A program made the position numbers and the translations under genes. A stretch of 64,000 bases of DNA, taken from positions 7,006,001-7,070,000 of the forward strand of contig NZ_JBCJKP010000001.1 in NCBI RefSeq assembly GCF_039503195.1, given 5' to 3'. The notes below the pieces were generated by a model that was not told where the DNA came from, made no database searches, and saw only the letters and a list, made by a program, of their open reading frames with translations. This DNA is from Streptomyces mirabilis. Its GTDB lineage: Bacteria > Actinomycetota > Actinomycetes > Streptomycetales > Streptomycetaceae. This document shows positions 1 through 7,409 of this stretch, piece by piece (positions within the stretch are counted from its first letter, which is position 1; each line of letters opens with the position of its first letter).

Positions 1-1105
1 TCATCTCGTGCCCGGCCACGTCCAGCGAGGTCAGCGGGTGGGTGTTCCCGGAGCCGTCGCCGTACGTCATGCAGAAGCAGCTGTCGTCCCAGAACGCGTT
101 GACGTACGCGTTGCCGTAGTGGACGCGGGAGTACGCGCCGACCCCGTTGTTCTTGATGCCGCTGCGGCCGAAGGTGTTCTTGTAGAAGTCCCACGTCTCC
201 TGCGCGCCGTACGCGGCGTCGGCGGCCGCGGTCTGGTCGGTGGTGGAGCTGGAGGCCGCGCCGGTGCCCCAGGTGTCGTCCGCGTCGGTGAACAGGGTGC
301 CCGTGGAGGAGGAGGTGCTGTGCGACTTGTTGTACGTCTTGTGGCCGCCGCGGGTCCCGTCGGTCAGCTGGTACGTCGAGCCCGACAGGGTGGTGTTGAG
401 GCTGACCGTGCCCGAGTAGAGGGTCTTGCCGGTGCCGGTCTCGATGCCCTGGTACTCGTAGAGCTTCTTGCCGGTGGCCGCGTCGGTGATGACGTGCAGC
501 TCGTTCGGGGTGCCGTCGTCCTGGAGACCGCCGACGACCGTCTCGTAGGCGAGGGTGGGCTTGCCGGTGGCGGCCCAGATCACCTTGCGGGGGGCGCGGT
601 CGGCCGTGGTCTTCTCCGAACCGGCGGCCTTCGCGGCGGTGAGAGCCTGCTTCTCGGCCTTCGCGGTGGTGACCTGCGGCTTCAGCGAGGCGACCTTGAT
701 GGCCGTCTTCACGGCCTTGGTGACGCCCTCGGTCTTGCCGGCCTTGGACTCGTGGACGACCAGGTCGCCGCCGAGGACCGGAAGGCCGTTGTACGTGCGC
801 TCGTAGCGGGTGTGCACGGTGCCGTCCGCGTCCTTGAGGACGTCTCTGACGACGAGCTTCTCCTTGGCGCCGAGGCCTATCTGCTGGGCGGTCTCGGGCG
901 CGGCCGCGTCGGCCTGCTGGATCAGGCTCGTGCGTGCGGCGGCGGAGAGCTGGACCGTGGCGCCGGGGAGCTTCGCCTTGGCGGCGGCCGACTCGGTCTG
1001 GGCGGAGGCACCGGTGGTCAGACCGGTGGTGAGCAGGGCTCCGGCAGCGACAGCGGTGGCGATGGCCAGAGTGGTGCGCTTGTGACGCGCGTAGAGGGGG
1101 GTCAC
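1..1105 (-). CDS. M4 family zinc metallopeptidase precursor (thermolysin-like), 3' end cut by window edge
   Basis: Secreted neutral zinc protease, N-terminal 368 residues only. The GTG start at 1105 has an AGAGGAG ribosome-binding site just upstream and opens a Sec signal peptide (basic RHKRTT, hydrophobic stretch, TTGASA cleavage region near residue 30). It is followed by an FTP/PepSY-type propeptide (the segment GTVHTRYERTYNGLPVLGGD is typical) and the beginning of the catalytic domain. The window ends in LDVAGHEM, the first half of the HEMSH zinc motif, so the active site lies mostly outside. It is a tandem paralogue of the gene at 1403-3442, with long near-identical stretches at DNA level. 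The family matures by autocatalytic removal of the propeptide outside the cell. Family assignment is secure; substrate is unknown. Confidence 0.93.
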   Translation of the reverse strand, partial: MTPLYARHKRTTLAIATAVAAGALLTTGLTTGASAQTESAAAKAKLPGATVQLSAAARTSLIQQADAAAPETAQQIGLGAKEKLVVRDVLKDADGTVHTRYERTYNGLPVLGGDLVVHESKAGKTEGVTKAVKTAIKVASLKPQVTTAKAEKQALTAAKAAGSEKTTADRAPRKVIWAATGKPTLAYETVVGGLQDDGTPNELHVITDAATGKKLYEYQGIETGTGKTLYSGTVSLNTTLSGSTYQLTDGTRGGHKTYNKSHSTSSSTGTLFTDADDTWGTGAASSSTTDQTAAADAAYGAQETWDFYKNTFGRSGIKNNGVGAYSRVHYGNAYVNAFWDDSCFCMTYGDGSGNTHPLTSLDVAGHEM

Positions 1106-1237
1106 GCAATCTCCTCTTGTGGGGGCGACCGGACGGCGTGGGGTGGCCGTACGGAAGGTGCGAAGTTGCGGTGCGGGTGAGCCGTGCGGTGGAAGAGTGA
1201 CATCCAGGGCGCGTACATGTCAGGAGGGCGATGAAAT

Positions 1238-1259
1238 CTTGGCCGAAAAGCGTCCGTTG
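1238..1259 (-). promoter_or_regulatory. 22-bp element shared with the upstream region of the second M4 gene
   Basis: On the plus strand this reads CTTGGCCG, a variable 5-base core, then CGTCCGTTG. The same element with 19 of 22 bases identical occurs at 3671-3692. Both copies lie upstream (about 130-230 bases) of an M4 protease gene and in the same orientation. Most likely a promoter part or a shared regulator site; no factor is known to me. Confidence 0.45.
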
Positions 1260-1330
1260 GATGAAGATCGCTGTTCGTTAAGCGGATCTCGATCTTGGTC
1301 AAGCGGCAACAAAAGCAGGGTCATGGCGCG

Positions 1331-1376
1331 GCAAAGAGGGCGCCGCCCCGGGAGTCGAACCCCGGGGCGACGCCCT
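1331..1376 (-). terminator. Rho-independent-like terminator of the 1403-3442 protease gene
   Basis: Arms 1337-1352 and 1361-1376 form a 16-bp stem with one G.U wobble and an 8-base loop, followed in the minus sense by CTTT. It starts 26 bases beyond the stop codon of the second M4 gene. The loop region reads GGGTTCGACTCCC and so imitates a tRNA T-arm, but no tRNA body is present. Confidence 0.8.
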
Positions 1377-1402
1377 GTCGGTGCCGTGTGTTCAGGTGCG
1401 GT

Positions 1403-3442
1403 CTACGGGAACGTCAGCTTCCAGCTGTTGATGTAGCCGGTGTCCTGCGCGGCCTTGTCCTGGACCCGCAACTTCCAGGTGCCGTTGGCGACTTCGGAGG
1501 ACGCGTTGACGGTGTAGGTCTCCTGGACGTTGTCCGCCGAGTCGGAGGAGCTGAAGGCCTTCAGGGGGTACACCGTGCCGTCCGGGGCCAGCAGATCCAC
1601 GACCAGGTCGCCGCGCCAGGTGTGCACGATGTCCACGTCGACCAGAAGGTTCGACGGGGCGTTGCCGGTACGGCCGGTGACCGCGATCGACGACGTCACG
1701 GCCGGCCCGTTGTCCGGAATCGATACGTCGCTGGTGTTCTCGAACGACGTACCGGTGCCGCCGCCGCCCGGACGCGAGCCGACCTTCACGGCCGCCCAGG
1801 CGTTCTGCACCGCCGTGTACTCGGCGCTCGTCGTGCCGTACAGCTCGCCCGTCGCCGCGAGCGTGCCGGTGCGGGCCGCCGCGTAGTTGGTGGTCGAGGT
1901 GAACTTGGTGGTGAGCGCCCGGTACCAGATCTGCAGGGCCTTGTCGCGGCCGATGCCGGTGACCGGAAGGCCGTCGGCGGTCGGCGAGTTGTAGCTGACG
2001 CCGTTGATGACCTTGGCGCCGCTGCCCTCGCTCAGCAGGTAGAAGAAGTGGTTGGCGACACCGGACGAGTAGTGGACGTCGAGACCGCCCACGCTGGAGG
2101 ACCAGTTGTCCGCCGAGCTGCCGTCCTTGCTGGGCTTGTCCATGTAGCGCAGCGGGGTGCCGTCGCCGTTGATGTCGATCTTCTCGCCGATGAGGTAGTC
2201 ACCCACGTCGGAGGAGTTGTTGGCGTAGAACTCGACGCCGGTGCCGAAGATGTCGGAGGTCGCCTCGTTGAGGCCGCCGGACTCACCGGTGTAGTTGAGA
2301 CCCGCGGTGTTGGAGGTGACGCCGTGGCTCATCTCGTGCCCGGCCACGTCCAGCGCGGTCAGCGGGTCCGCGTTGCCTGCCCCGTCGCCGTACGTCATGC
2401 AGAAGCAGCTGTCGTCCCAGAACGCGTTGATGTACGCGTTGCCGTAGTGGACCCGGGAGTACGCACCCACGCCGTTGTTCTTGATGCCGCTGCGGCCGAA
2501 GGTGTTCTTGTAGAAGTCCCACGTCTCGGCGGCGCCGTAGTGGGCGTCGGCGCCCGCGGTCGCGGCGTTCGACGTGGTGCCGTTGCCCCAGGTGTCGCTG
2601 GTCTGCGAGAACAGGGTGCCGGTGCCGGACGTACCGTGGTTGAGGTTGTACGTCTTGTGGCCGCCGCGCGCGCCGTCGGTGAGTGTGTAGTTGGAGCCCG
2701 ACTGCGTGGTCGTCAGCGTCACCTGGCCGCTGTACTGGGTGTTGCCGATGCCGGTCTCGATGCCCTGGTACTCGTAGAGCTTCTTGCCGGTGGCCGCGTC
2801 GGTGATGACGTGCAGCTCGTTCGGGGTGCCGTCGTCCTGGAAGCCGCCGACGACCGTCTCGTACGCCAGGGTCGGTGTGCCGTTCGCCGCCCAGATCACC
2901 TTGCGGGGCGCCCGGTCGGCGTCCGTTTTCTTCGAACCGTCGGCCTTGGCGACGGACAGGGCCTGCTTCTCCGCCTTGGAGGCGGCGATGGCGGGCGTGA
3001 GCGAGGCGACCTTGAGGGTGGCCCGCGTCGCCTTGATGACCTGCTCGGTCTTCCCTGTCTTGGTGGTGTCGACCACCAGGTCGCCGCCGAGGACCGGGAG
3101 TCCCGCGTACGTGCGCTCGTAGCGGGTGTGGACCGTGCCGTCCGCGTCCTTGATGACGTCGCGGACGACGAGCTTCTCCTTGGCCCCGAGGCCCAGGTCC
3201 TTGGCGGTGGCCGCCTTGGCGGCGTCCGCGTCGCGTATCAGCTCCGCGCGTTGCGAAGGTGTGAGCTGGACGGCGAGGGAACCACGGTTGATCTTGCCGA
3301 GGGAGGATTTCTGGGGGGCCGCGCTCGCGGCGCCCGACTGGACGGCCGCGGCCAGCAGGGCGGAGACGCCGACGAGGGCGACGGCCGCGACACGGCGCTG
3401 GGTGTGGGAGGTGCGTCTGTGGGAGGAACTGCTGCTCAACAC
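1403..3442 (-). CDS. M4 family metallopeptidase with C-terminal P-domain
   Basis: Complete secreted zinc protease of 679 residues. I chose the GTG at 3442 because AAGGAG sits 5 bases upstream and the Sec signal peptide starts there (MLSSSSSHRR, then a hydrophobic AAVALVGVSALLAAA, cleavage near GAASA/AP). Order: FTP and PepSY propeptide (to about 210), M4 catalytic domain with HEMSH near residue 370 and the third zinc ligand in GGLNEATSD, then from about residue 566 a proprotein-convertase P-domain (SFENTSDVSIPD, then RGDLVVDLLAPDG, ending SWKLTFP). The P-domain is a frequent C-terminal addition in streptomycete M4 enzymes and is thought to help folding or substrate binding. Tandem duplicate of the gene at 1-1105. 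Terminator at 1331-1376. Confidence 0.95.
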   Translation of the reverse strand: MLSSSSSHRRTSHTQRRVAAVALVGVSALLAAAVQSGAASAAPQKSSLGKINRGSLAVQLTPSQRAELIRDADAAKAATAKDLGLGAKEKLVVRDVIKDADGTVHTRYERTYAGLPVLGGDLVVDTTKTGKTEQVIKATRATLKVASLTPAIAASKAEKQALSVAKADGSKKTDADRAPRKVIWAANGTPTLAYETVVGGFQDDGTPNELHVITDAATGKKLYEYQGIETGIGNTQYSGQVTLTTTQSGSNYTLTDGARGGHKTYNLNHGTSGTGTLFSQTSDTWGNGTTSNAATAGADAHYGAAETWDFYKNTFGRSGIKNNGVGAYSRVHYGNAYINAFWDDSCFCMTYGDGAGNADPLTALDVAGHEMSHGVTSNTAGLNYTGESGGLNEATSDIFGTGVEFYANNSSDVGDYLIGEKIDINGDGTPLRYMDKPSKDGSSADNWSSSVGGLDVHYSSGVANHFFYLLSEGSGAKVINGVSYNSPTADGLPVTGIGRDKALQIWYRALTTKFTSTTNYAAARTGTLAATGELYGTTSAEYTAVQNAWAAVKVGSRPGGGGTGTSFENTSDVSIPDNGPAVTSSIAVTGRTGNAPSNLLVDVDIVHTWRGDLVVDLLAPDGTVYPLKAFSSSDSADNVQETYTVNASSEVANGTWKLRVQDKAAQDTGYINSWKLTFP

Positions 3443-3510
3443 ACTGACTCCTTCTGCGTGGCCACGGCTCGCGCGGCCAGTGGGGATCCGGTCGGGGTGG
3501 GTACCCGTCC

Positions 3511-3540
3511 GGGCAGAACAGGGCAGAACAGGGCAGAACA
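3511..3540. repeat. Three perfect 10-bp direct repeats upstream of the M4 gene
   Basis: GGGCAGAACA occurs three times head to tail, in the sense of the protease gene TGTTCTGCCC x3, 69-98 bases upstream of the GTG at 3442. One full helical turn (10 bp) separates the copies, so a protein binding each copy would sit on one face of the DNA. Could be an operator array or slippage product. The 3443-3910 gap contains this array, the element at 3671-3692 and the hairpins at 3813-3862, and no gene I can support. Confidence 0.6.
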
Positions 3541-3670
3541 GTGTGGATCGCGGAACCAGTTGCCTGGGGTTCCACGGCCACGACACGGCGACGGTGCTGT
3601 GAGGTTGCTGTGAAGTTGCCGTGGGAAGAGTGGCAGGAGATTTCGCTTTCTGTCAGGACCGCGTCAGGAA

Positions 3671-3692
3671 CTTGGCCGGAATTCGTCCGTTG
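3671..3692 (-). promoter_or_regulatory. Second copy of the 22-bp element shared by the two M4 genes
   Basis: CTTGGCCG, five bases, CGTCCGTTG on the plus strand; 19 of 22 bases match the copy at 1238-1259. It lies about 230 bases upstream of the protease start at 3442, beyond the decamer array. The conservation in an otherwise diverged intergenic region suggests function in co-regulating the paralogues. Confidence 0.45.
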
Positions 3693-3812
3693 TCCGGGTG
3701 TTCATGTTCGGCATGCGGACTGTTTGCCGGAGCGTGTCCGGTCCGTGGCGGGGCGAGGTGCGAGGGCCCTGCCGCACCTCGCCAGAGCGGCCGGACGAGC
3801 CCCGACGCACCC

Positions 3813-3862
3813 GGCCCTGACCCCCGCTCAGGGCCTCGCCCTGAGCCCCGCTCAGGGCCTCG
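3813..3862. repeat. 24-bp tandem repeat forming two hairpins downstream of the ABC exporter operon
   Basis: Two head-to-tail 24-bp copies (3815-3838 and 3839-3862) differ at one base. Each folds into an 8-bp stem (GGCCCTGA/TCAGGGCC at 3813-3835; GCCCTGAG/CTCAGGGC at 3838-3858). They begin about 50 bases after the stop codon of the minus-strand ABC gene and could end its transcription, although no U-tract follows. Confidence 0.5.
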
Positions 3863-3910
3863 CTCCGACCCCGCTCGGGCCCCCGTCCTGGTCCCCGCTC
3901 GGCCCCCGCA

Positions 3911-5650
3911 TCAGTCCCCGTGCCACGTCCGCCAAAGTGCCGCGTACGCCCCCTCGGCCGCCACCAGCTCGTCATGCGTGCCGAGTTCGGTGAGCAGTCC
4001 GTCCTCCATCACGGCGACCCGGTCCGCGTCGTGCGCGGTGTGCAACCGGTGCGCGATGGCGATCACCGTGCGCCCCTCCAGCACGGCGGCGAGCGCACGC
4101 TCGGTGTGGCGCGCGGTCGTCGGATCGAGCAGGGCGGTCGCCTCGTCGAGGATGAGGGTGTGCGGGTCGGCCAGCACCACCCGGGCCAGGGCGAGCTGCT
4201 GGGCCCGCGACCCGTCCGTCCGGCGGCCGCCGGTGCCGAGCTCGGTGTCCAGGCCGTCCGGATGCTCCCGGACCCAGCCGTCGGCGCCGACGGCGGCCAG
4301 CGCCGCCCACAACGCCGCGTCGTCGGCGGCGGGTTCGGCGATCAGCAGGTTGTCGCGAACGGTGCCCAGGAACACGTGGTGCTCCTGGGTGACGAGGACG
4401 ACCTGCCGGCGCAACTGCTCGGGATCGAGGTCGGCGATCGGTACGCCCCCCACCGTCACCGAGCCGGACCGCGGCGCGTCGATGCCCGCGAGCAGTCGGC
4501 TCAGAGTGGTCTTCCCGGCGCCGGAGGGCCCGACGACGGCCAGCCGTTCCCCGGGCCGCACGGTCAGGTCGACTCCGCGCAGCACCTCGCCCCCGCGGTC
4601 GTAGGAGTAGCGGACATCCGTCACGTCGATCCGGTCGTCGACCGGGGTCGGCGAGCCCGACGGCACGGCCCGTGGCGCGCGGGCCAGCCCCTCGACGCGG
4701 GCGAACGAGGCGCCGCTGCTCTGCAACTGCTCGACCTGCATCAGGATCTGGTCGAGCGGCTCCGCGAGCTGGCGCAGATACAGGGTCGCGGCGACCACCG
4801 CACCCAGGCTCATCGCCCCCCTCGCGTGCAGGGCACCGCCCACCAGCAGGACGGCGACCACGGGAACGACGTACGACACCTCCACGGCCGGGAAGAACAC
4901 GCTGCGCAGGAACAGGGTCCGCATCCGCCGGACGCGGGACGTCTCCAGCGTCCGACGGCTCGCGGCGATCCGGCCGCGCTGCAGCCCGAACGCCTCCACC
5001 GTACGGGCACCGGACGCGGTGGCCGCGAGGATCTCGGCGACGTCCGAGGTGGCGGTGCCCTCGGCGAGATACGCGGTGCGCGCACGGCGCAGATACCAGC
5101 GCAGGGCGAACCAGATGCCGACGAGCCCGAGCACCCCGCAGGCGCCGAGCAGCGGGGCGATGACGAAGACCGCGCCGAGGATGAACAACGCCTGGGCGCA
5201 CGAGATGAGCAGTTCGGGCCCGGCGTCGCGCAGGGTGTTGCCCACCACGGTGACATCGGCGGTGCCGCGCGCGGTCAGGTCGCCGGTGCCGGCCCGCTCC
5301 ACGACCGAGGCGGGCAGACTCAGCGCCCGCTCCACGAACTGCTCCCGCACCCGGGCCAGCGTCCGCTCCCCGAAGCGGTGCCCCACGTACCGTGCCCACC
5401 GCGCCAGCAGCAGCTGCGCCAGCGAGCACACCAGGATGACCGACGCCAGCCGGTCCACGACGTCCACACCGTCCCCGGCCCGTACGTCGTCGATGATCCG
5501 CCCGAGCAGCCAGGGCCCGACCAGACCGGCCGCCGCGGCCAGCGAGTTGAGGCCGAGCACGGCGGCGAAGGACCGCCCGTCCGCCCGGATCAGCCGCACT
5601 GCCGCCCGGCGCACCTCGACGGGTTCGGCGACCGGCAGATGCGCGCTCAT
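3911..5650 (-). CDS. Type I ABC exporter half-transporter, catalytic-site Walker subunit with degenerate signature motif
   Basis: Membrane ABC exporter subunit of 579 residues: six-helix transmembrane domain (about 1-310), then nucleotide-binding domain. Walker A GPSGAGKTT, Walker B LILDEATALLDP with catalytic Glu, and H-loop IAHRLHTAHDADR are intact, but the ABC signature is DGSRAQQ instead of LSGGQ. Its partner at 5647-7356 has the opposite pattern, so the pair should form a heterodimer with one working and one dead ATP site. The start ATG overlaps the partner stop by 4 bases (ATGA), indicating translational coupling. Substrate cannot be predicted; lipid or drug export is usual in the family. 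Confidence 0.92.
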   Translation of the reverse strand: MSAHLPVAEPVEVRRAAVRLIRADGRSFAAVLGLNSLAAAAGLVGPWLLGRIIDDVRAGDGVDVVDRLASVILVCSLAQLLLARWARYVGHRFGERTLARVREQFVERALSLPASVVERAGTGDLTARGTADVTVVGNTLRDAGPELLISCAQALFILGAVFVIAPLLGACGVLGLVGIWFALRWYLRRARTAYLAEGTATSDVAEILAATASGARTVEAFGLQRGRIAASRRTLETSRVRRMRTLFLRSVFFPAVEVSYVVPVVAVLLVGGALHARGAMSLGAVVAATLYLRQLAEPLDQILMQVEQLQSSGASFARVEGLARAPRAVPSGSPTPVDDRIDVTDVRYSYDRGGEVLRGVDLTVRPGERLAVVGPSGAGKTTLSRLLAGIDAPRSGSVTVGGVPIADLDPEQLRRQVVLVTQEHHVFLGTVRDNLLIAEPAADDAALWAALAAVGADGWVREHPDGLDTELGTGGRRTDGSRAQQLALARVVLADPHTLILDEATALLDPTTARHTERALAAVLEGRTVIAIAHRLHTAHDADRVAVMEDGLLTELGTHDELVAAEGAYAALWRTWHGD

Positions 5651-7356
5651 CGCAGGACCTCTTCCGTGTCGCGGGCCACCAGCGCCCGGTATGCCGGCTC
5701 CCCGTCGAGGAGTTCGTCATGGCTGCCGCTCGCCGCGACCTTGCCGTCGACCAGGAAGTGCACGGTGTCCACCTGGTCGAGCATCAGCGGCGAGGTGCTG
5801 GTGACGACGGTCGTACGGCCCGAGCGTGCGGCCCGCAGCCGGGCCGCCACGGCCGCTTCGGTGTGCGCGTCGAGCGCCGAGGTGGGTTCGGCGGCGAGCA
5901 GTACCTCGGGGTCGGCGAGCAGCGCCCGCGCCAGACGTACGCGCTGTCGCTGGCCGCCGGAGAGGCTGCGGCCCTGGGCGGTGACGTCCGAGTCGAGACC
6001 GTCGGGGAGACCGAGCACGATGTCGTCCGCCGCCGCCGCGCGCACCGCCCGGGCGATCGCCTCCTCGTCGTGCTCCCGGCGGCCGGAAATCAGCTCGCGC
6101 AGGGTGCCCGCGAACAGGTCGGCCTCGTTGTCCGCGACCAGGATCCGCTCGCGCACCTGCGCCAGGGCGATCTCGTCGAGCCGTACGCCACCCCACGTGA
6201 CCGCCGTCTCCGCGTACCGGCCGAGGCGGTCGACGACGGCCTCGGACTCCACGGGAACGGCTCCGACCAGCGCGGTGAGCCGCCCCGGCAGCACCCGTAC
6301 CCCGGAGTCCGGATCGTGCAGCACCGCCGGGGAGGCGGGCGCGTCCCGGGCGTCGGGGTGGTCGGCGACGGGCTCCAGGGACAGGAACCGTACGACACGC
6401 CGGGCGGCGACGACGGCCCGGCTGAGCTGGTAGCCGCTCTCGATGAAGAAGTACACCGGCATCACGAGGACCGCGACATAGCCGTACACGGAAACCAACT
6501 GGCCGATGGAGATCTCGCCCTGGGCGGCGAGCCGGGCCGCGAGCCAGGTCACGAGGGCGAGGAAGAGGGTCGGCAGTCCCGTGCCCAGTGCCTGGATCCA
6601 GCTGGTCGCCGCCCCGACCCGGTACCCCTGCGCCCGCAGCTGCTGCGAGTCGCGGCGGAAGGTGTCCGCGAACAGCCCCTTGCCACCCAGACCGTTGAGG
6701 ACACGCAGGCCCCCCGCGAGGTCGCCGATCCGCGCGGTCAGCACCCCCTGCCGCTCGCGGTACTCGGTCTCCGCACCCTGCAACCGACCCATCAGCGGGC
6801 CGACGAGCCCGGCGATCAGCGGCACCCCGAGGAGTATCACCACCGACAGCTGGAGCGAGACCGACATCAGCAGCGCGGCCACCACGCCGTAGGTGACGAT
6901 CGCGGCGATGCCGGGACCGACGACGGTCAGCGACTGGCTGATCGTCTGGACGTCACCGACGCCGATCGTGACGACCTCCCCGGCGCCGACCTGGCGGCCC
7001 AGCGCGGCACCCAGCCGCGCCGACTGCCCCACCACGACCTTGACCGTGCGGAAGTTGGCGTCCATCCGGACCTTGGTCATGGTCCGGTGCCGCATGATGC
7101 CCAGCCAGGCGTTGAACACGCCGATACCCAGCACGGCGGCCGTCCAGCCGAACAGCGCGCCCCGGTCGTCCGGCTCCAGGCCGTCGTCGATCGCCCGGGA
7201 CAGCAGATACGGCGGCAGCGCCAGGAGCGTCATCCACACCGTGGCGAGCAGCGCGCCGGCCGCGCTGCGCCCCGACTGCCGGGTGACCAGCCACCACAGA
7301 TACCGCCACCCGCCCCGGCAGTCGGGCGTCCCCGGGTCCTCGTGAGCGTCGATCAT
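5647..7356 (-). CDS. Type I ABC exporter half-transporter with degenerate Walker motifs
   Basis: 569-residue TMD-NBD protein starting at ATG 7356 (MIDAHEDPGTPD) behind an AGGGCCCG sequence. The NBD has lost the Walker A lysine region (LVGAVPVESEAVV replaces GxxGxGKS/T), has AAEPTSALD in place of LLDEPTSALD, and has STSP in place of the H-loop His. The signature SLSGGQRQR is perfect. Such a subunit cannot hydrolyse ATP itself but supplies the signature to the partner (3911-5650), which keeps its Walker motifs. It is followed with a 4-base overlap by that partner and preceded 53 bases upstream by the second exporter pair. An open frame continuing further upstream to 9360 is not coding. Confidence 0.92.
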   Translation of the reverse strand: MIDAHEDPGTPDCRGGWRYLWWLVTRQSGRSAAGALLATVWMTLLALPPYLLSRAIDDGLEPDDRGALFGWTAAVLGIGVFNAWLGIMRHRTMTKVRMDANFRTVKVVVGQSARLGAALGRQVGAGEVVTIGVGDVQTISQSLTVVGPGIAAIVTYGVVAALLMSVSLQLSVVILLGVPLIAGLVGPLMGRLQGAETEYRERQGVLTARIGDLAGGLRVLNGLGGKGLFADTFRRDSQQLRAQGYRVGAATSWIQALGTGLPTLFLALVTWLAARLAAQGEISIGQLVSVYGYVAVLVMPVYFFIESGYQLSRAVVAARRVVRFLSLEPVADHPDARDAPASPAVLHDPDSGVRVLPGRLTALVGAVPVESEAVVDRLGRYAETAVTWGGVRLDEIALAQVRERILVADNEADLFAGTLRELISGRREHDEEAIARAVRAAAADDIVLGLPDGLDSDVTAQGRSLSGGQRQRVRLARALLADPEVLLAAEPTSALDAHTEAAVAARLRAARSGRTTVVTSTSPLMLDQVDTVHFLVDGKVAASGSHDELLDGEPAYRALVARDTEEVLR

Positions 7357-7409
7357 CGGGCCCTCATGCCTTTCACTCGCCGTCCGCTGTACGAGTCGCT
7401 CGCCGTCGG

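Noticed and set aside
1351..1370. tRNA-like sequence GTTCGACTCC
   Set aside because: No acceptor, D or anticodon arms can be formed around it; it is the loop of a terminator.
3442..3586. N-terminal extension of the second M4 protease
   Set aside because: It would place 48 non-hydrophobic residues before the signal peptide and ignores the AAGGAG at the GTG 3442 start; it also encodes the decamer array.
8..3613. Long plus-strand open frames opposite the M4 protease genes
   Set aside because: They have Arg/Gly/Val-rich, family-less translations caused by high GC; the minus strand encodes recognisable proteases.
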